A stretch of 64,000 bases of DNA from CAZRCG01 sp964598565. GTDB lineage: Bacteria > Bdellovibrionota > UBA2394. Both the position numbers and the translations under genes were made by a program. This document shows positions 44,163 to 52,746 of the stretch, piece after piece (position 1 is the stretch's first letter; every line of letters begins with the position of its first letter). Below the pieces are notes generated by a model. It was given only the letters and a program-made list of their open reading frames with translations, searched no databases and was not told the origin of the DNA. The stretch is from NCBI GenBank assembly GCA_964598565.1, contig CAZRCG010000003.1, forward strand, positions 209,494 to 273,493. The letters are read 5' to 3'.

Positions 44163-44711
44163 TTACGATCGTACAAACAAGAAATGCTCCCAGGTTGGAT
44201 GAGCAGCCGTCAGCAGATGAAGGTTAGGAGAAAATTGCGGTCTCTTTGGCACGTTTAAGAGTCTCATGCCAGCCTGAGACGGTGTGCGAGACCCTTTCTT
44301 CCAATTGCAATGGATGCAACTAGTGACAACATTGTCCCAGGTAGTTTTGCCGCCATGGGCTCGAGGTACGACATGGTCTAAGTTCAGGCGCTGTTTGGGA
44401 AATGTTTTGGCACAGTACTGACAAATATGTCGGTCACGTTGAAATACCTGGCCGCGTGAAAACTTGACCGTCTGAGGGGGCCGTCCGTCAAACTCTTTCA
44501 GAACAAGAACCTTAGGAACCGCGAACTCTCGTGATATGGTACGCACCATATGAAAATGCTTGCGCTTCTCGTCGGTAAGTTGAAGGGCAACGAGTTGCTG
44601 CCATGTATAGGTGGTATAGTCATCGTCGACGCCATCTGCCATTTCGAGCAGAAGAAGGGAGACGGCTCGCTTCACATCTGCAATATGAATAGGAGCATAG
44701 AATCGGTTCAA
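44163..44711 (-). CDS. HNH endonuclease-domain protein
   Basis: A 182-residue protein of the type encoded near many core genes. The zinc pair CQYC, the HNH core LNLDHVVPRAHGG...TWDNVVTSC and the second zinc pair CIHC followed by NWKKGSRTP are complete. The N terminus (RAVSLLLLEMADGVD) carries the usual conserved region. DNA repair or nuclease function is assumed but not shown for this group. Confidence 0.9.
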   Translation of the reverse strand: MNRFYAPIHIADVKRAVSLLLLEMADGVDDDYTTYTWQQLVALQLTDEKRKHFHMVRTISREFAVPKVLVLKEFDGRPPQTVKFSRGQVFQRDRHICQYCAKTFPKQRLNLDHVVPRAHGGKTTWDNVVTSCIHCNWKKGSRTPSQAGMRLLNVPKRPQFSPNLHLLTAAHPTWEHFLFVRS

Positions 44712-44742
44712 TATAAGAACGCGATCATCGACGGAATATTTT

Positions 44743-45831
44743 ATGGTAGTTAACGCTTCGAAATCTAAAGCCCTCTCTATTATTATACGTGCAGAACATC
44801 TCTCTGGAAAGTGGGATCGTGCAGACCGCGTTTTATCGGGTCTAGACGGCTGGCCGACGCGTTCTCAAATGAAGAATCTCATGGCGCAAGGGAGGGTAAC
44901 TCGAGGCTCGCAGCCTCTCGAACCTGGCACAAAGCTGCGCTGCGGCGATCTTATTGAGTGCGATTGGCAGGTCGCAGCCCCTCATTCGCTCGAGCCTGTA
45001 GCGATGGATCTTAAGATAGTCTACGAAGACGAAGATTTATTGGTGGTTTACAAGCCTCGCGGATTGTCCGTGCATCCGGGAGCGGGTCGAGAGCAGGTTA
45101 CTTTGGTTCATGGGCTCTTGTCTCAGATCAGCCATCTATCGAGCGGTGGGCAGAGGCAGGCGCAAGGGGCCTCGCTAACGGCCTCAGGGAATGGCTCACC
45201 GGCGGCGGGAAGAACTGGGGAAATTTCCAAGGTGGCTCACTCGCCAGCGTTTCGTCCGGGCATTGTTCATCGCCTCGACAAAAATACCGAGGGGCTCTTA
45301 GTCGTCGCTAAGAACGATGAAATTCATGAGGGTCTATCGCAGCAATTTCGAGATCACTCGATTGATCGCCGCTACTGGGCCTTGGTCTGGGGACGATTTC
45401 CGAAGGTGCTGAGAGTTGAGGGAATGATGGCACGACATCCTCACCAGCGCCAGAAGATGGCGCTCGTCAAGGTAAGGCAATCGACACGAGGTAAGGCAAG
45501 TGCAACTCTGGCGAAGGCTCGTGAAGTTTTTTCAGATGTATCATGGGTAGAGTGCCAACTCGAAACGGGGCGTACTCACCAAATTCGCGTGCATCTTTCG
45601 TCCGAAGGTTTTCCCGTGGTGGGGGATACTTTATACGGCAGAGCGCGACAGGTATCGGACGAGACCTTGAAGGCGCTTATCAAAGATTGCCATGGCCAAG
45701 CGCTCGTGGCGTACCGATTAGGATTTAAACATCCTCGTAGTGGTGAGTGGAAATTGTTCGAAGCCGATCAGCCCGAGTGGTTGACTAAGATTCTTGACTA
45801 CCTGAGGCGGCAAGACGGGAAACTTACTTGA
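44743..45831 (+). CDS. RluA-family 23S rRNA pseudouridine synthase
   Basis: A 362-residue enzyme. An S4-like RNA-binding region (TRSQMKNLMAQGRVTRG) comes first, then the catalytic domain with HRLDKNTEGLLVVAKND, where the Asp is the nucleophile, and GRTHQIRVHLS. An unusual Gly/Ser/Gln-rich insert of about 40 residues lies just before the HRLD motif. It is divergent from the HNH gene. Likely RluD/RluC-type, exact target unknown. Confidence 0.93.
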   Translation: MVVNASKSKALSIIIRAEHLSGKWDRADRVLSGLDGWPTRSQMKNLMAQGRVTRGSQPLEPGTKLRCGDLIECDWQVAAPHSLEPVAMDLKIVYEDEDLLVVYKPRGLSVHPGAGREQVTLVHGLLSQISHLSSGGQRQAQGASLTASGNGSPAAGRTGEISKVAHSPAFRPGIVHRLDKNTEGLLVVAKNDEIHEGLSQQFRDHSIDRRYWALVWGRFPKVLRVEGMMARHPHQRQKMALVKVRQSTRGKASATLAKAREVFSDVSWVECQLETGRTHQIRVHLSSEGFPVVGDTLYGRARQVSDETLKALIKDCHGQALVAYRLGFKHPRSGEWKLFEADQPEWLTKILDYLRRQDGKLT

Positions 45832-45899
45832 GGCAACAACAAGAGTAATTCACCTCACCCTAAAGCTAAAGCGACAGCCGATGTATATTCGAAAAGGAC

Positions 45900-46478
45900 T
45901 CAATCAGAATCTGGATTGACGTTTGGAATCCAAGGCCCCTTGGGGTCCACCTCCGGAACTTTGAATGAGCCTTCCATTTGCGACTTAATGCCTTTGAGGC
46001 TTTGAAAGAAGGCGAGCGAATCCCATGTCAGCATGGTTTGACTCATACGCAGAAGTTTGGACTCCGATATATCTCGGTGAAAATCGTCGAAACGCGCGAT
46101 TCGATCGGAGGGTAGCAGCTGTAGCACTAGTCCGATGAGAGAAATGCACAACAGACCCTTCAGAGCTCCAAGGCCAGCCCCTAAACCACGAGATAACCGA
46201 CTAGGTTTGGAATTCTTCTGAGCCATAATCACAAGCCAGCCGACCATCGAAACCAAAGTTATGATGAGAATTCCCGAGACAATCCACAATACCGCAAGTG
46301 GTGCGGCCGATAGCCAGATCCACATCGATTGGTTTTGGAGCCACTGCGCAAGATGCGGAGCTAGCATCAGCGCAGCGAGTAAAGCAATGAGGCCGAAGAC
46401 CTGCACATAGAGGCCCGATATTGCCCCTCGAACAGCAAGAACAAGAACTAGAATTAAAAGTAGAAGATCTAAATACAT
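45900..46478 (-). CDS. CvpA-family membrane protein
   Basis: A 192-residue protein with four membrane helices at the N terminus (LDLLLLILVLVLAVRGAISG, the conserved Gly-rich entry) and a soluble tail (SQTMLTWDSLAFFQSLKGI). CvpA proteins support envelope homeostasis and colicin V export. The ATG at 46478 begins directly at the first helix; a start 12 codons earlier would overlap the divergent CPBP gene. Confidence 0.85.
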   Translation of the reverse strand: MYLDLLLLILVLVLAVRGAISGLYVQVFGLIALLAALMLAPHLAQWLQNQSMWIWLSAAPLAVLWIVSGILIITLVSMVGWLVIMAQKNSKPSRLSRGLGAGLGALKGLLCISLIGLVLQLLPSDRIARFDDFHRDISESKLLRMSQTMLTWDSLAFFQSLKGIKSQMEGSFKVPEVDPKGPWIPNVNPDSD

Positions 46479-46497
46479 AGTTCTATCGTAAGGAGAG

Positions 46498-47175
46498 ATG
46501 CTGCCAAGATCCAAGGACTTCTTCCTACAAAGCGCAGGCCTCTATACGGCCACTGTCGGTGTCTTTGCTCTCTTAGGTGTCTCGGCTTTTCTTGTGGGCC
46601 TATCTTCCATGCCTGTATGGGCATCGACATTATGGATACAGCTCTTGCTCGCCGTGATGACTCTTTTTTTGTTCCTGAAATACCGATGGAGATCACTCTT
46701 TCAGTGGCGACAAATCGATTTACTGCTTTCGGCAGGGCTGGTGGCTATTTATGGCCTAGTATTGTGGGGTTTAGATCGCGCGCTAGCGATGATGCATCCA
46801 CAGGCCCAAATCGGAGATTCTGTTTTGCCCGCGATGGGCTCAATGTTTTGGATTTCCGTGATCGTCGCCCCCATTGTCGAAGAGTTCTTCTTTAGAGATT
46901 TATTGCTTCGCGTTTTGGCAGCCGAGCTAAGACATTTTTGGATGGCCCTATTATTTTCAAGTGCCGCCTTTATGATTGCTCATTTTAGTCTCTATCCGGG
47001 GGCCTTTTTATTAGGACTCATAAGCGGTCTTTTGTTGGCGGTGACGGGCTCTTTGTGGCCATCAATTATATTTCATGCCCTGTCTAATGCCACGATCTAT
47101 GTGATTCCAGCGTGTTTTCCGCAACTAGCTCATACCCTCGTCAGATATGAGCTAGTTGAGATATTTTATCGGTAA
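46498..47175 (+). CDS. CPBP-family glutamic-type intramembrane protease
   Basis: A 225-residue protein with about six helices. The catalytic motifs are EEFFFRD (EExxxR), the His in AHFSLYPGAF and HALSNA (HxxxN/B), all as in the CAAX-protease/bacteriocin-processing family. Some members, such as myxosortase, cleave C-terminal sorting signals. AAGGAG lies just before the ATG. Proteins with Cys-TM-Arg tails are encoded 5-10 kb downstream. Confidence 0.88.
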   Translation: MLPRSKDFFLQSAGLYTATVGVFALLGVSAFLVGLSSMPVWASTLWIQLLLAVMTLFLFLKYRWRSLFQWRQIDLLLSAGLVAIYGLVLWGLDRALAMMHPQAQIGDSVLPAMGSMFWISVIVAPIVEEFFFRDLLLRVLAAELRHFWMALLFSSAAFMIAHFSLYPGAFLLGLISGLLLAVTGSLWPSIIFHALSNATIYVIPACFPQLAHTLVRYELVEIFYR

Positions 47176-47212
47176 GACTCGAGATAGACGACGATCAGAC
47201 CGTAGAAAGTTA

Positions 47213-48979
47213 TCACTGGCCCACAAACCGCATAGAACTATCGAGACCTCGATTGTAGAACGCCCCCATAATGGCATTGCGATAGCGTGAAGGTGTAAAC
47301 GGATTTTGATCGTCACGATCTTCGTCGAGAGCTAAAAGTTCCAGCATGAATTCTCGAATGCTGGCAGCCTGAGACAGTCGCGCTTCGTGAATCATTGTGT
47401 CTGCAAGCTTGGCGCCTATGACTTTTCGCAGATTCCACAGAGCTGCGCTAAACAGCTGGCTGTCCGAATGAAAGCTCTGACCGCTAAAATCTTTGGCGAA
47501 ATGCATTTGATTATCGACGTTTCGTAGATAATTTCTACCGAAAGCCTTTTGCATGGTCCCATCACCTAGCTGAGGATCGTCGGTCATCGTCGTAGCCAAG
47601 TAATCGCTGAACGCCTCATTCATGGCGTTAAACTCATAGTTTCGGATGGAGCCATAGATTTCTTGGGTGACGGCATGGCCGTACTCATGCAAGATGATAT
47701 CTCTCGATAGCGCTGTATTCTTAAGCATAGCGCCACCGGTACCCAAGGCTAGAATATTAATGCCGCTCATATAAAAAGCATTGTCGGCGTATGTCGAATT
47801 GGGGGTGCAGTACTTTGAGTTTATCGCTTTATTCATCCAGATCCCCTCATTCACCATGCATGACGGTTCAACACCGTTGTAATTCGTATACGCGCGCAGT
47901 TGATAGGGCAGTTTAAAATTCAAGGCTTTGGCGTGATAGACAATCGCCTGATTCAGCCAGTAAAAGGTATTCGACTCTTCGGGGGTAATCTGTTCGCTTA
48001 TGTTGATGACGAAGCCTTCACCGATTGTGCTTGGACGAAACGGCGAGCCCTGACGAAATACTTTAAGCGATGGATTTTCTAACGAGACTTGAAGGTTTTG
48101 GTCTGGAATGCTGGGTACCGTATAGTTGCCATACTCGTTGGTCAAACCCAAGGTACGAGTTCCCGATAGAATAGTCGCGAATGCCAACGGTGAAGAAATT
48201 ATTTCGTCCGAAGGACTGTTCGGACTGACGTTCGCTTCCACTGTAATGTGGCGCATTTTGTTTACGGAATCTAAGACGGTCAATATTTCATGATCGTGCT
48301 CGTCGATCCATAAAGTGAAAGGCGCCTTTCTGTTCGCATCAAAAACAAAAAATTCACGCGCGGCATGGAGCGTTAATGTGTCATTAAGCCGACGAGGCAG
48401 AATGACCGATCGCTCGTGAATCTTCTGGAGTGGCTTGCCATAATACTTCTCCAGATTTATAAACTCGCTAGTGTCAGATGGAATATTCTTGAGCAGAGCC
48501 GGAGATACAAGACGAGATTGAGTTGAAACCCAGTCACCATTTTGGGTGAGGCGCAAAATAAATCGTGCTCCGACAATCTCCCGGCCCCTATAGATTTGTT
48601 GAAAGGTAGCGTACCAAAAACGATCTCCCCGACGAAGGTGTAGTAGCTGCATTTGGGTTTCTGGGTTTAAGTCATGGGCAGCTTTTTGGGCTCTTTCTAC
48701 AAGGTCCTCCGTCGGAGAGACGGCCAATGGAGAACGGTCTTGAGTCCATCTCTCCATTCGCCGAACTGTTTGAAAATCACGATTGAAAGAACGAATGGTC
48801 GTGCCTGGTTCGTTTTCAAGTTGAAACTCCTCAAATCGACTTTCCGTATTTGAATACGAAAGCGAGTGAATAGCTTCCAAGCCAAGGGACGTTGATGGCT
48901 GTCTTGACGACGAATCTCCACACGCTCCCACAAACGTTGACGATAAAACGACAACAAGAACCCCTTTACCAAGACGCAT
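47213..48979 (-). CDS. Lipoprotein metallopeptidase of the M4/M36 type with FTP-like propeptide
   Basis: A 588-residue protein with a lipobox at FVGAC. The N-terminal 200 residues contain an FTP/PepSY-like inhibitor region (RFWYATFQQIYRGREIVGARF). The catalytic domain has HEYGHAVTQEIYG and the second-zinc Glu in NEAFSDYLATT, as in thermolysin and fungalysin. A carboxypeptidase-regulatory-like beta segment (TLGLTNEYGNYTVPSI) lies before it. It would be a surface-attached protease for digesting external protein. Confidence 0.88.
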   Translation of the reverse strand: MRLGKGVLVVVLSSTFVGACGDSSSRQPSTSLGLEAIHSLSYSNTESRFEEFQLENEPGTTIRSFNRDFQTVRRMERWTQDRSPLAVSPTEDLVERAQKAAHDLNPETQMQLLHLRRGDRFWYATFQQIYRGREIVGARFILRLTQNGDWVSTQSRLVSPALLKNIPSDTSEFINLEKYYGKPLQKIHERSVILPRRLNDTLTLHAAREFFVFDANRKAPFTLWIDEHDHEILTVLDSVNKMRHITVEANVSPNSPSDEIISSPLAFATILSGTRTLGLTNEYGNYTVPSIPDQNLQVSLENPSLKVFRQGSPFRPSTIGEGFVINISEQITPEESNTFYWLNQAIVYHAKALNFKLPYQLRAYTNYNGVEPSCMVNEGIWMNKAINSKYCTPNSTYADNAFYMSGINILALGTGGAMLKNTALSRDIILHEYGHAVTQEIYGSIRNYEFNAMNEAFSDYLATTMTDDPQLGDGTMQKAFGRNYLRNVDNQMHFAKDFSGQSFHSDSQLFSAALWNLRKVIGAKLADTMIHEARLSQAASIREFMLELLALDEDRDDQNPFTPSRYRNAIMGAFYNRGLDSSMRFVGQ

Positions 48980-49094
48980 GAATCCCCCCCCAACTTGGTC
49001 TGAAAAACGATAAATTTTTTATGAAACTCTTGAGAAACAATTTAAGAGTCTCAATCCCCTAACTTAAAATGGTAGCGAGCAACAAATTTGTTGG

Positions 49095-50237
49095 TCAATT
49101 GTTTTGGAGTTGCGCGTCAACTTTTTGCAACGAAGTCGCAACAAAAACGTCTGAAGGCTTGATGCGATGCGCTATAGCGAGGTGTTCCTTAGCTTGTTTC
49201 CAATCTTTGTGTTCGAAGTAGGCAACGGCTAAATTTATATGAACCACCAAATTTTCTGGATCTTGCTTTAAAAGCTTGCGACCCAATGTTTCAAGCTCGG
49301 CAAATCGGCGCTGATACAAGAGTGCGGTTGTAAGTTGTGTTTCGGCATAAGGATCGTGGGGCACTAATTCGAGATATCGATGAATGATGCTCTGTGCGTG
49401 CGCAAAAGCATCGGCTCGAAGAAGGGTTTGAAAACTCATTCGAAGAATTTCGGGATGTGTCGGAAAGCGCTGAAGAGCATCCTCCACAGCAGGCAGTGCC
49501 TCGGCCGCTAGCAGAAGCTCGTTCGCTGTCGTGAGAAATTCAATCCATGCGACGGCATCGTCGGGATTATCCTTTATTTTCTCTTGTGAGAGTTGAAGGT
49601 AGTAACGAAGTTTCTGTGTGTGAGTGTTCTTTAGCCGACCCATATGATGCAAAATCAAAGGACAGCGTTCATGGCGAAAGTGAAGACGCTCCGTACATGG
49701 TACGAGCGATTCGTGGATGCGGCCTTCGTAGCGCAGATGGCTTCGCGCGAGGTCGGAGTCTCGAAACACCATTCGCTCCATCCAGTTGTCTGCATAATAC
49801 AACTGGGTCTCAGAGCGATCTAAAAACGCAGGTGGTATGCAAGCGACGCTCATTTCGTAGGTTGGGTCGGCTACGTAGTTTCGCTGAATGACGGAAGCCC
49901 ATTGCGGAGGAGATTCGCGGTGAACGAGTTGCGACAGAAGAATTTCGGCAGCAGGATCGACGATTTCGTCACCATCGACAAAAAAAATCCAGGGTTGCTT
50001 CGCCTGGTCGAGAGCAAAATTTCGTGCTGCCGAAAAGTCGTCTGTCCAAGGTCGATGTAGAATGGTGACGCTGCGAGTCGCTGCGATAGATTCAGCAATC
50101 GCAAGCGTGGCATCCGTGGAGCCTGAATCTACCACAAGAATCTCTGCAGCCCAGGAGCCAAGACTTCGAAGAGAGGCTTCGAAGAACTGAGCCTCGTTCT
50201 TCACAATATAGGCCACGGTGAGGGGTAAGGAAGGCAC
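49095..50237 (-). CDS. Glycosyltransferase family 2 with TPR repeats
   Basis: A 380-residue protein. The GT2 domain starts at VAYIVKNEAQFFEASLRSL with VVDSGSTDAT and the metal-binding FVDGDEI; it lacks a membrane helix. The C-terminal half has TPR-like helices (YAETQLTTALLYQRRFAEL, NLVVHINLAVAYFEHKDW). This is the typical layout of cytosolic TPR glycosyltransferases. Sugar and acceptor are unknown. It is a single leftward gene. Confidence 0.92.
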   Translation of the reverse strand: MPSLPLTVAYIVKNEAQFFEASLRSLGSWAAEILVVDSGSTDATLAIAESIAATRSVTILHRPWTDDFSAARNFALDQAKQPWIFFVDGDEIVDPAAEILLSQLVHRESPPQWASVIQRNYVADPTYEMSVACIPPAFLDRSETQLYYADNWMERMVFRDSDLARSHLRYEGRIHESLVPCTERLHFRHERCPLILHHMGRLKNTHTQKLRYYLQLSQEKIKDNPDDAVAWIEFLTTANELLLAAEALPAVEDALQRFPTHPEILRMSFQTLLRADAFAHAQSIIHRYLELVPHDPYAETQLTTALLYQRRFAELETLGRKLLKQDPENLVVHINLAVAYFEHKDWKQAKEHLAIAHRIKPSDVFVATSLQKVDAQLQNN

Positions 50238-50318
50238 ACATCATTTTCAGACTAACCAGCCGAAATGTCTTGTGATTTTATCAACGAAGCACTCTAGGCC
50301 AGAAAATCGAGACGTGCT

Positions 50319-51269
50319 ATGACTCGCGACATGGAATTGGTTTCTATGATGAACCGACTGGCGTGGTTAAAGGCAAGGTTAAGGGTGAGGTTTCACCAGG
50401 CTCGAATATGCCAGAGGTTTTCAAGGCGTCCCTGGCTCACTGGTGTCGTGGGTATTTTAACATGCATAGTGGCCTCGGCACTATCTCTGCGAGTCGTAGG
50501 GGCTCAAGAGGAGCCATCTTCCTTCAAGATGGGAATCGATGCGAGTGTTCTTAATTCCACCCGTTATCGACGAGAAGAAGACTTGATCCGACTTCGCAGG
50601 AGCTTTGATAAAACGCTCGAGTTATTCAAAGATGCCGAAAGACGTCACTTACGCAAACACCAAGAACAGGCCGCAAAAGAATTATGGCAACTATTCTATG
50701 ACAGAGCTTTAAAGGACCGCATGATACCCTTGAAAGATCGACGAATGCTCGTGGAGTCAATGGCCGATGACGTGGAGCTGGCCCTAGATAATTTCGATGA
50801 CGAGGCTCTTGAGATTCTATTAAAAAGCGCCGACCGAGTCTACGACGACAATCGGCAGCCTTGGGATAGAGAAGTTGTAACGACCACTCTGGTTTTGGGT
50901 TCTTTAGGAGCGGTCCCGCTGATGTATTTGGCCTTGAAAATTTCTTCTAAGCAAAGATCTAAAAACGAAGCAGCTTCCTTGATGTCCAATGAAGTTTCAG
51001 AAAAGCCTCCATCCTCAATAGATCCCGGTTCATGTTCAGTGGCAGTATCCAACGTGTCCGATGACATGGGGATCGCTTCGACTGGTGCGGTGCGGTCAAA
51101 GCAAGATCTTCGTCGGCGGTTTTATCGGCGAGCTGGGCAGTATATTATGGCTGTCAATGCCAGCTCTTTGATGATCTATGCTCTTTGGACGCGATCTCAT
51201 GAACCCGCTCGGCAATCTGATGAAATGATGAAGGATCTTCGAAAAGTCCTACGACAATATCAGGAGTGA
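50319..51269 (+). CDS. Membrane protein of unknown function
   Basis: A 316-residue protein that I do not recognise. It has an N-terminal hydrophobic segment near residue 45 (LTGVVGILTCIVASALSL), a charged helical region (LIRLRRSFDKTLELFKDAER), a second helix near residue 200 (TTTLVLGSLGAVPLMYLALK), a Ser/Ala-rich loop, and a third near residue 285 (YIMAVNASSLMIYALW). It is divergent from the glycosyltransferase and precedes the matrixin by 125 bases, but no link is shown. Confidence 0.6.
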   Translation: MTRDMELVSMMNRLAWLKARLRVRFHQARICQRFSRRPWLTGVVGILTCIVASALSLRVVGAQEEPSSFKMGIDASVLNSTRYRREEDLIRLRRSFDKTLELFKDAERRHLRKHQEQAAKELWQLFYDRALKDRMIPLKDRRMLVESMADDVELALDNFDDEALEILLKSADRVYDDNRQPWDREVVTTTLVLGSLGAVPLMYLALKISSKQRSKNEAASLMSNEVSEKPPSSIDPGSCSVAVSNVSDDMGIASTGAVRSKQDLRRRFYRRAGQYIMAVNASSLMIYALWTRSHEPARQSDEMMKDLRKVLRQYQE

Positions 51270-51393
51270 GGCGGTGCAACTAAGCCAAAGCGCTCGTTCA
51301 AATTATCAAGATATGACGGACTCCCCACACTAGGACGTTCTCTCATTTTTGGATTTATTTCTTCTCGACCCCACCTCACAATAGATCAGGCTT

Positions 51394-52746
51394 ATGGCAG
51401 TGATGAATCATCGACTTCGAATTGTCTATGTAATAGTGGTCGGCACATTTCTTAGTTTTCTCGGAGATGCCCGCGATAGCGAGGCAGGTGGGCAGCTGGC
51501 GGAGGCCGGGAGCAACGCCGAGCGATGGAAACGTCAGTGGTCGTCACCTCGTATCCAGTGGCGGCTGCGAACAAATGGCGTTCCTGAAGGTGCAAAAGAA
51601 CTCATCGAGGAGGCCTTTAACCTATGGGAGCAGGCTACCGGCGCGGTGGTTGCGGACTATCGGGGCGAATCAGACGCCGCGGTGCCGACGGCTGATGGAT
51701 ATTCAGATTTCTACTTTTCTCTCAGCTTTTCGTCGTTGGGGATTCCAAGCAGCGTGATTGCCGTAACGCTTATCAATAGTGCTGGATTCACTGTGAGAAG
51801 CGCCAATGACGCTGAGATTCAAGAGGCTGATATTTTGATTAATCCCGCATTTCGTAATGAGTGGATCTTGTCTAATCCTACTAGCGCCACTCAATTAGAT
51901 CTCTTAGAGATTTTAATACATGAGATAGGTCATCTTCTTGGGCTCTCTCATTCGTTGTTGATTGATTCCATGATGTATCCTTCGAAGCCGTCTGAAGATG
52001 TTCCTGCAAGCTTGAGAGATCTCTTTCGTGTTCCAAAACGGAGTTTATCTCAAGATGATGCTGCCGCTTTGGGGGCGATTTATCCGGACGACGCCTTTAA
52101 CAGCTCATACGGTACGATCAAGGGGAGCTTTCTCTACAACAACGAGCCGTTCATTGGGGCGCATATTGTTGCGCTCAAGACAGATGAAGATGATTTAAGT
52201 TTGCCCTATGTGTTCACCTCAGCGGGGGGTGATTTTTTGATTAAGGGAATGAACAATGTTTCAGCCTTTAGTCTTGAGAATGGCGAATTTGAACTTCGAG
52301 GTTTGAAGCAGGGCTCCTATCGAATTATTAATCATGGATCGAATAATTTTCTTTCGTTTTCATACGCATCGATTTCGCCCTATTTATCATCCTTAGGGAG
52401 CAGCTCTTTGCTAAAATATCAGTATTGGAATAATCCTGATTGTACGACGAGCTCAGCACTGGGCTTTTCTAATCAACAAGAGGCGCTGGCGGCTGCCGCT
52501 GTGATAGAAGTTTCATCCACTCAGAATTATTGTGACCTCGTTCTTCGGGCTTTTACGGGAGCTCCTGAAGTGTGTGGCCAACCCGCGGCTGCGTCTCGTT
52601 CGTGTAGCAGCGGCGGGGGTTGCTCGCTACAAGCTTCTAAACGTGGTGAGCGAACACGATCTGGGGGATATTTCTTATCGTTAGCGATATTTAGTTTATG
52701 CCTTATCGGCATGCGTCGGCGGCTTCGTGGCCCTAGGTCTCGATAG
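51394..52746 (+). CDS. Matrixin-like metalloprotease with C-terminal sorting tail
   Basis: A 450-residue exoprotein. The signal peptide starts RIVYVIVVGTFLSFLG. The zinc motif is HEIGHLLGLSHS (HExxHxxGxxH) with SMMYPS as the Met-turn, in an M10A-type domain. A carboxypeptidase-regulatory-like region follows (GTIKGSFLYNNEPFIGAHIV). The C terminus is a Cys pair region ending GGGCSL, a spacer, a helix (YFLSLAIFSLCLIGM) and a basic end RRRLRGPRSR, a MYXO-CTERM-like signal for processing and surface display. The last 51 bases overlap the convergent giant protein gene. Confidence 0.85.
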   Translation: MAVMNHRLRIVYVIVVGTFLSFLGDARDSEAGGQLAEAGSNAERWKRQWSSPRIQWRLRTNGVPEGAKELIEEAFNLWEQATGAVVADYRGESDAAVPTADGYSDFYFSLSFSSLGIPSSVIAVTLINSAGFTVRSANDAEIQEADILINPAFRNEWILSNPTSATQLDLLEILIHEIGHLLGLSHSLLIDSMMYPSKPSEDVPASLRDLFRVPKRSLSQDDAAALGAIYPDDAFNSSYGTIKGSFLYNNEPFIGAHIVALKTDEDDLSLPYVFTSAGGDFLIKGMNNVSAFSLENGEFELRGLKQGSYRIINHGSNNFLSFSYASISPYLSSLGSSSLLKYQYWNNPDCTTSSALGFSNQQEALAAAAVIEVSSTQNYCDLVLRAFTGAPEVCGQPAAASRSCSSGGGCSLQASKRGERTRSGGYFLSLAIFSLCLIGMRRRLRGPRSR

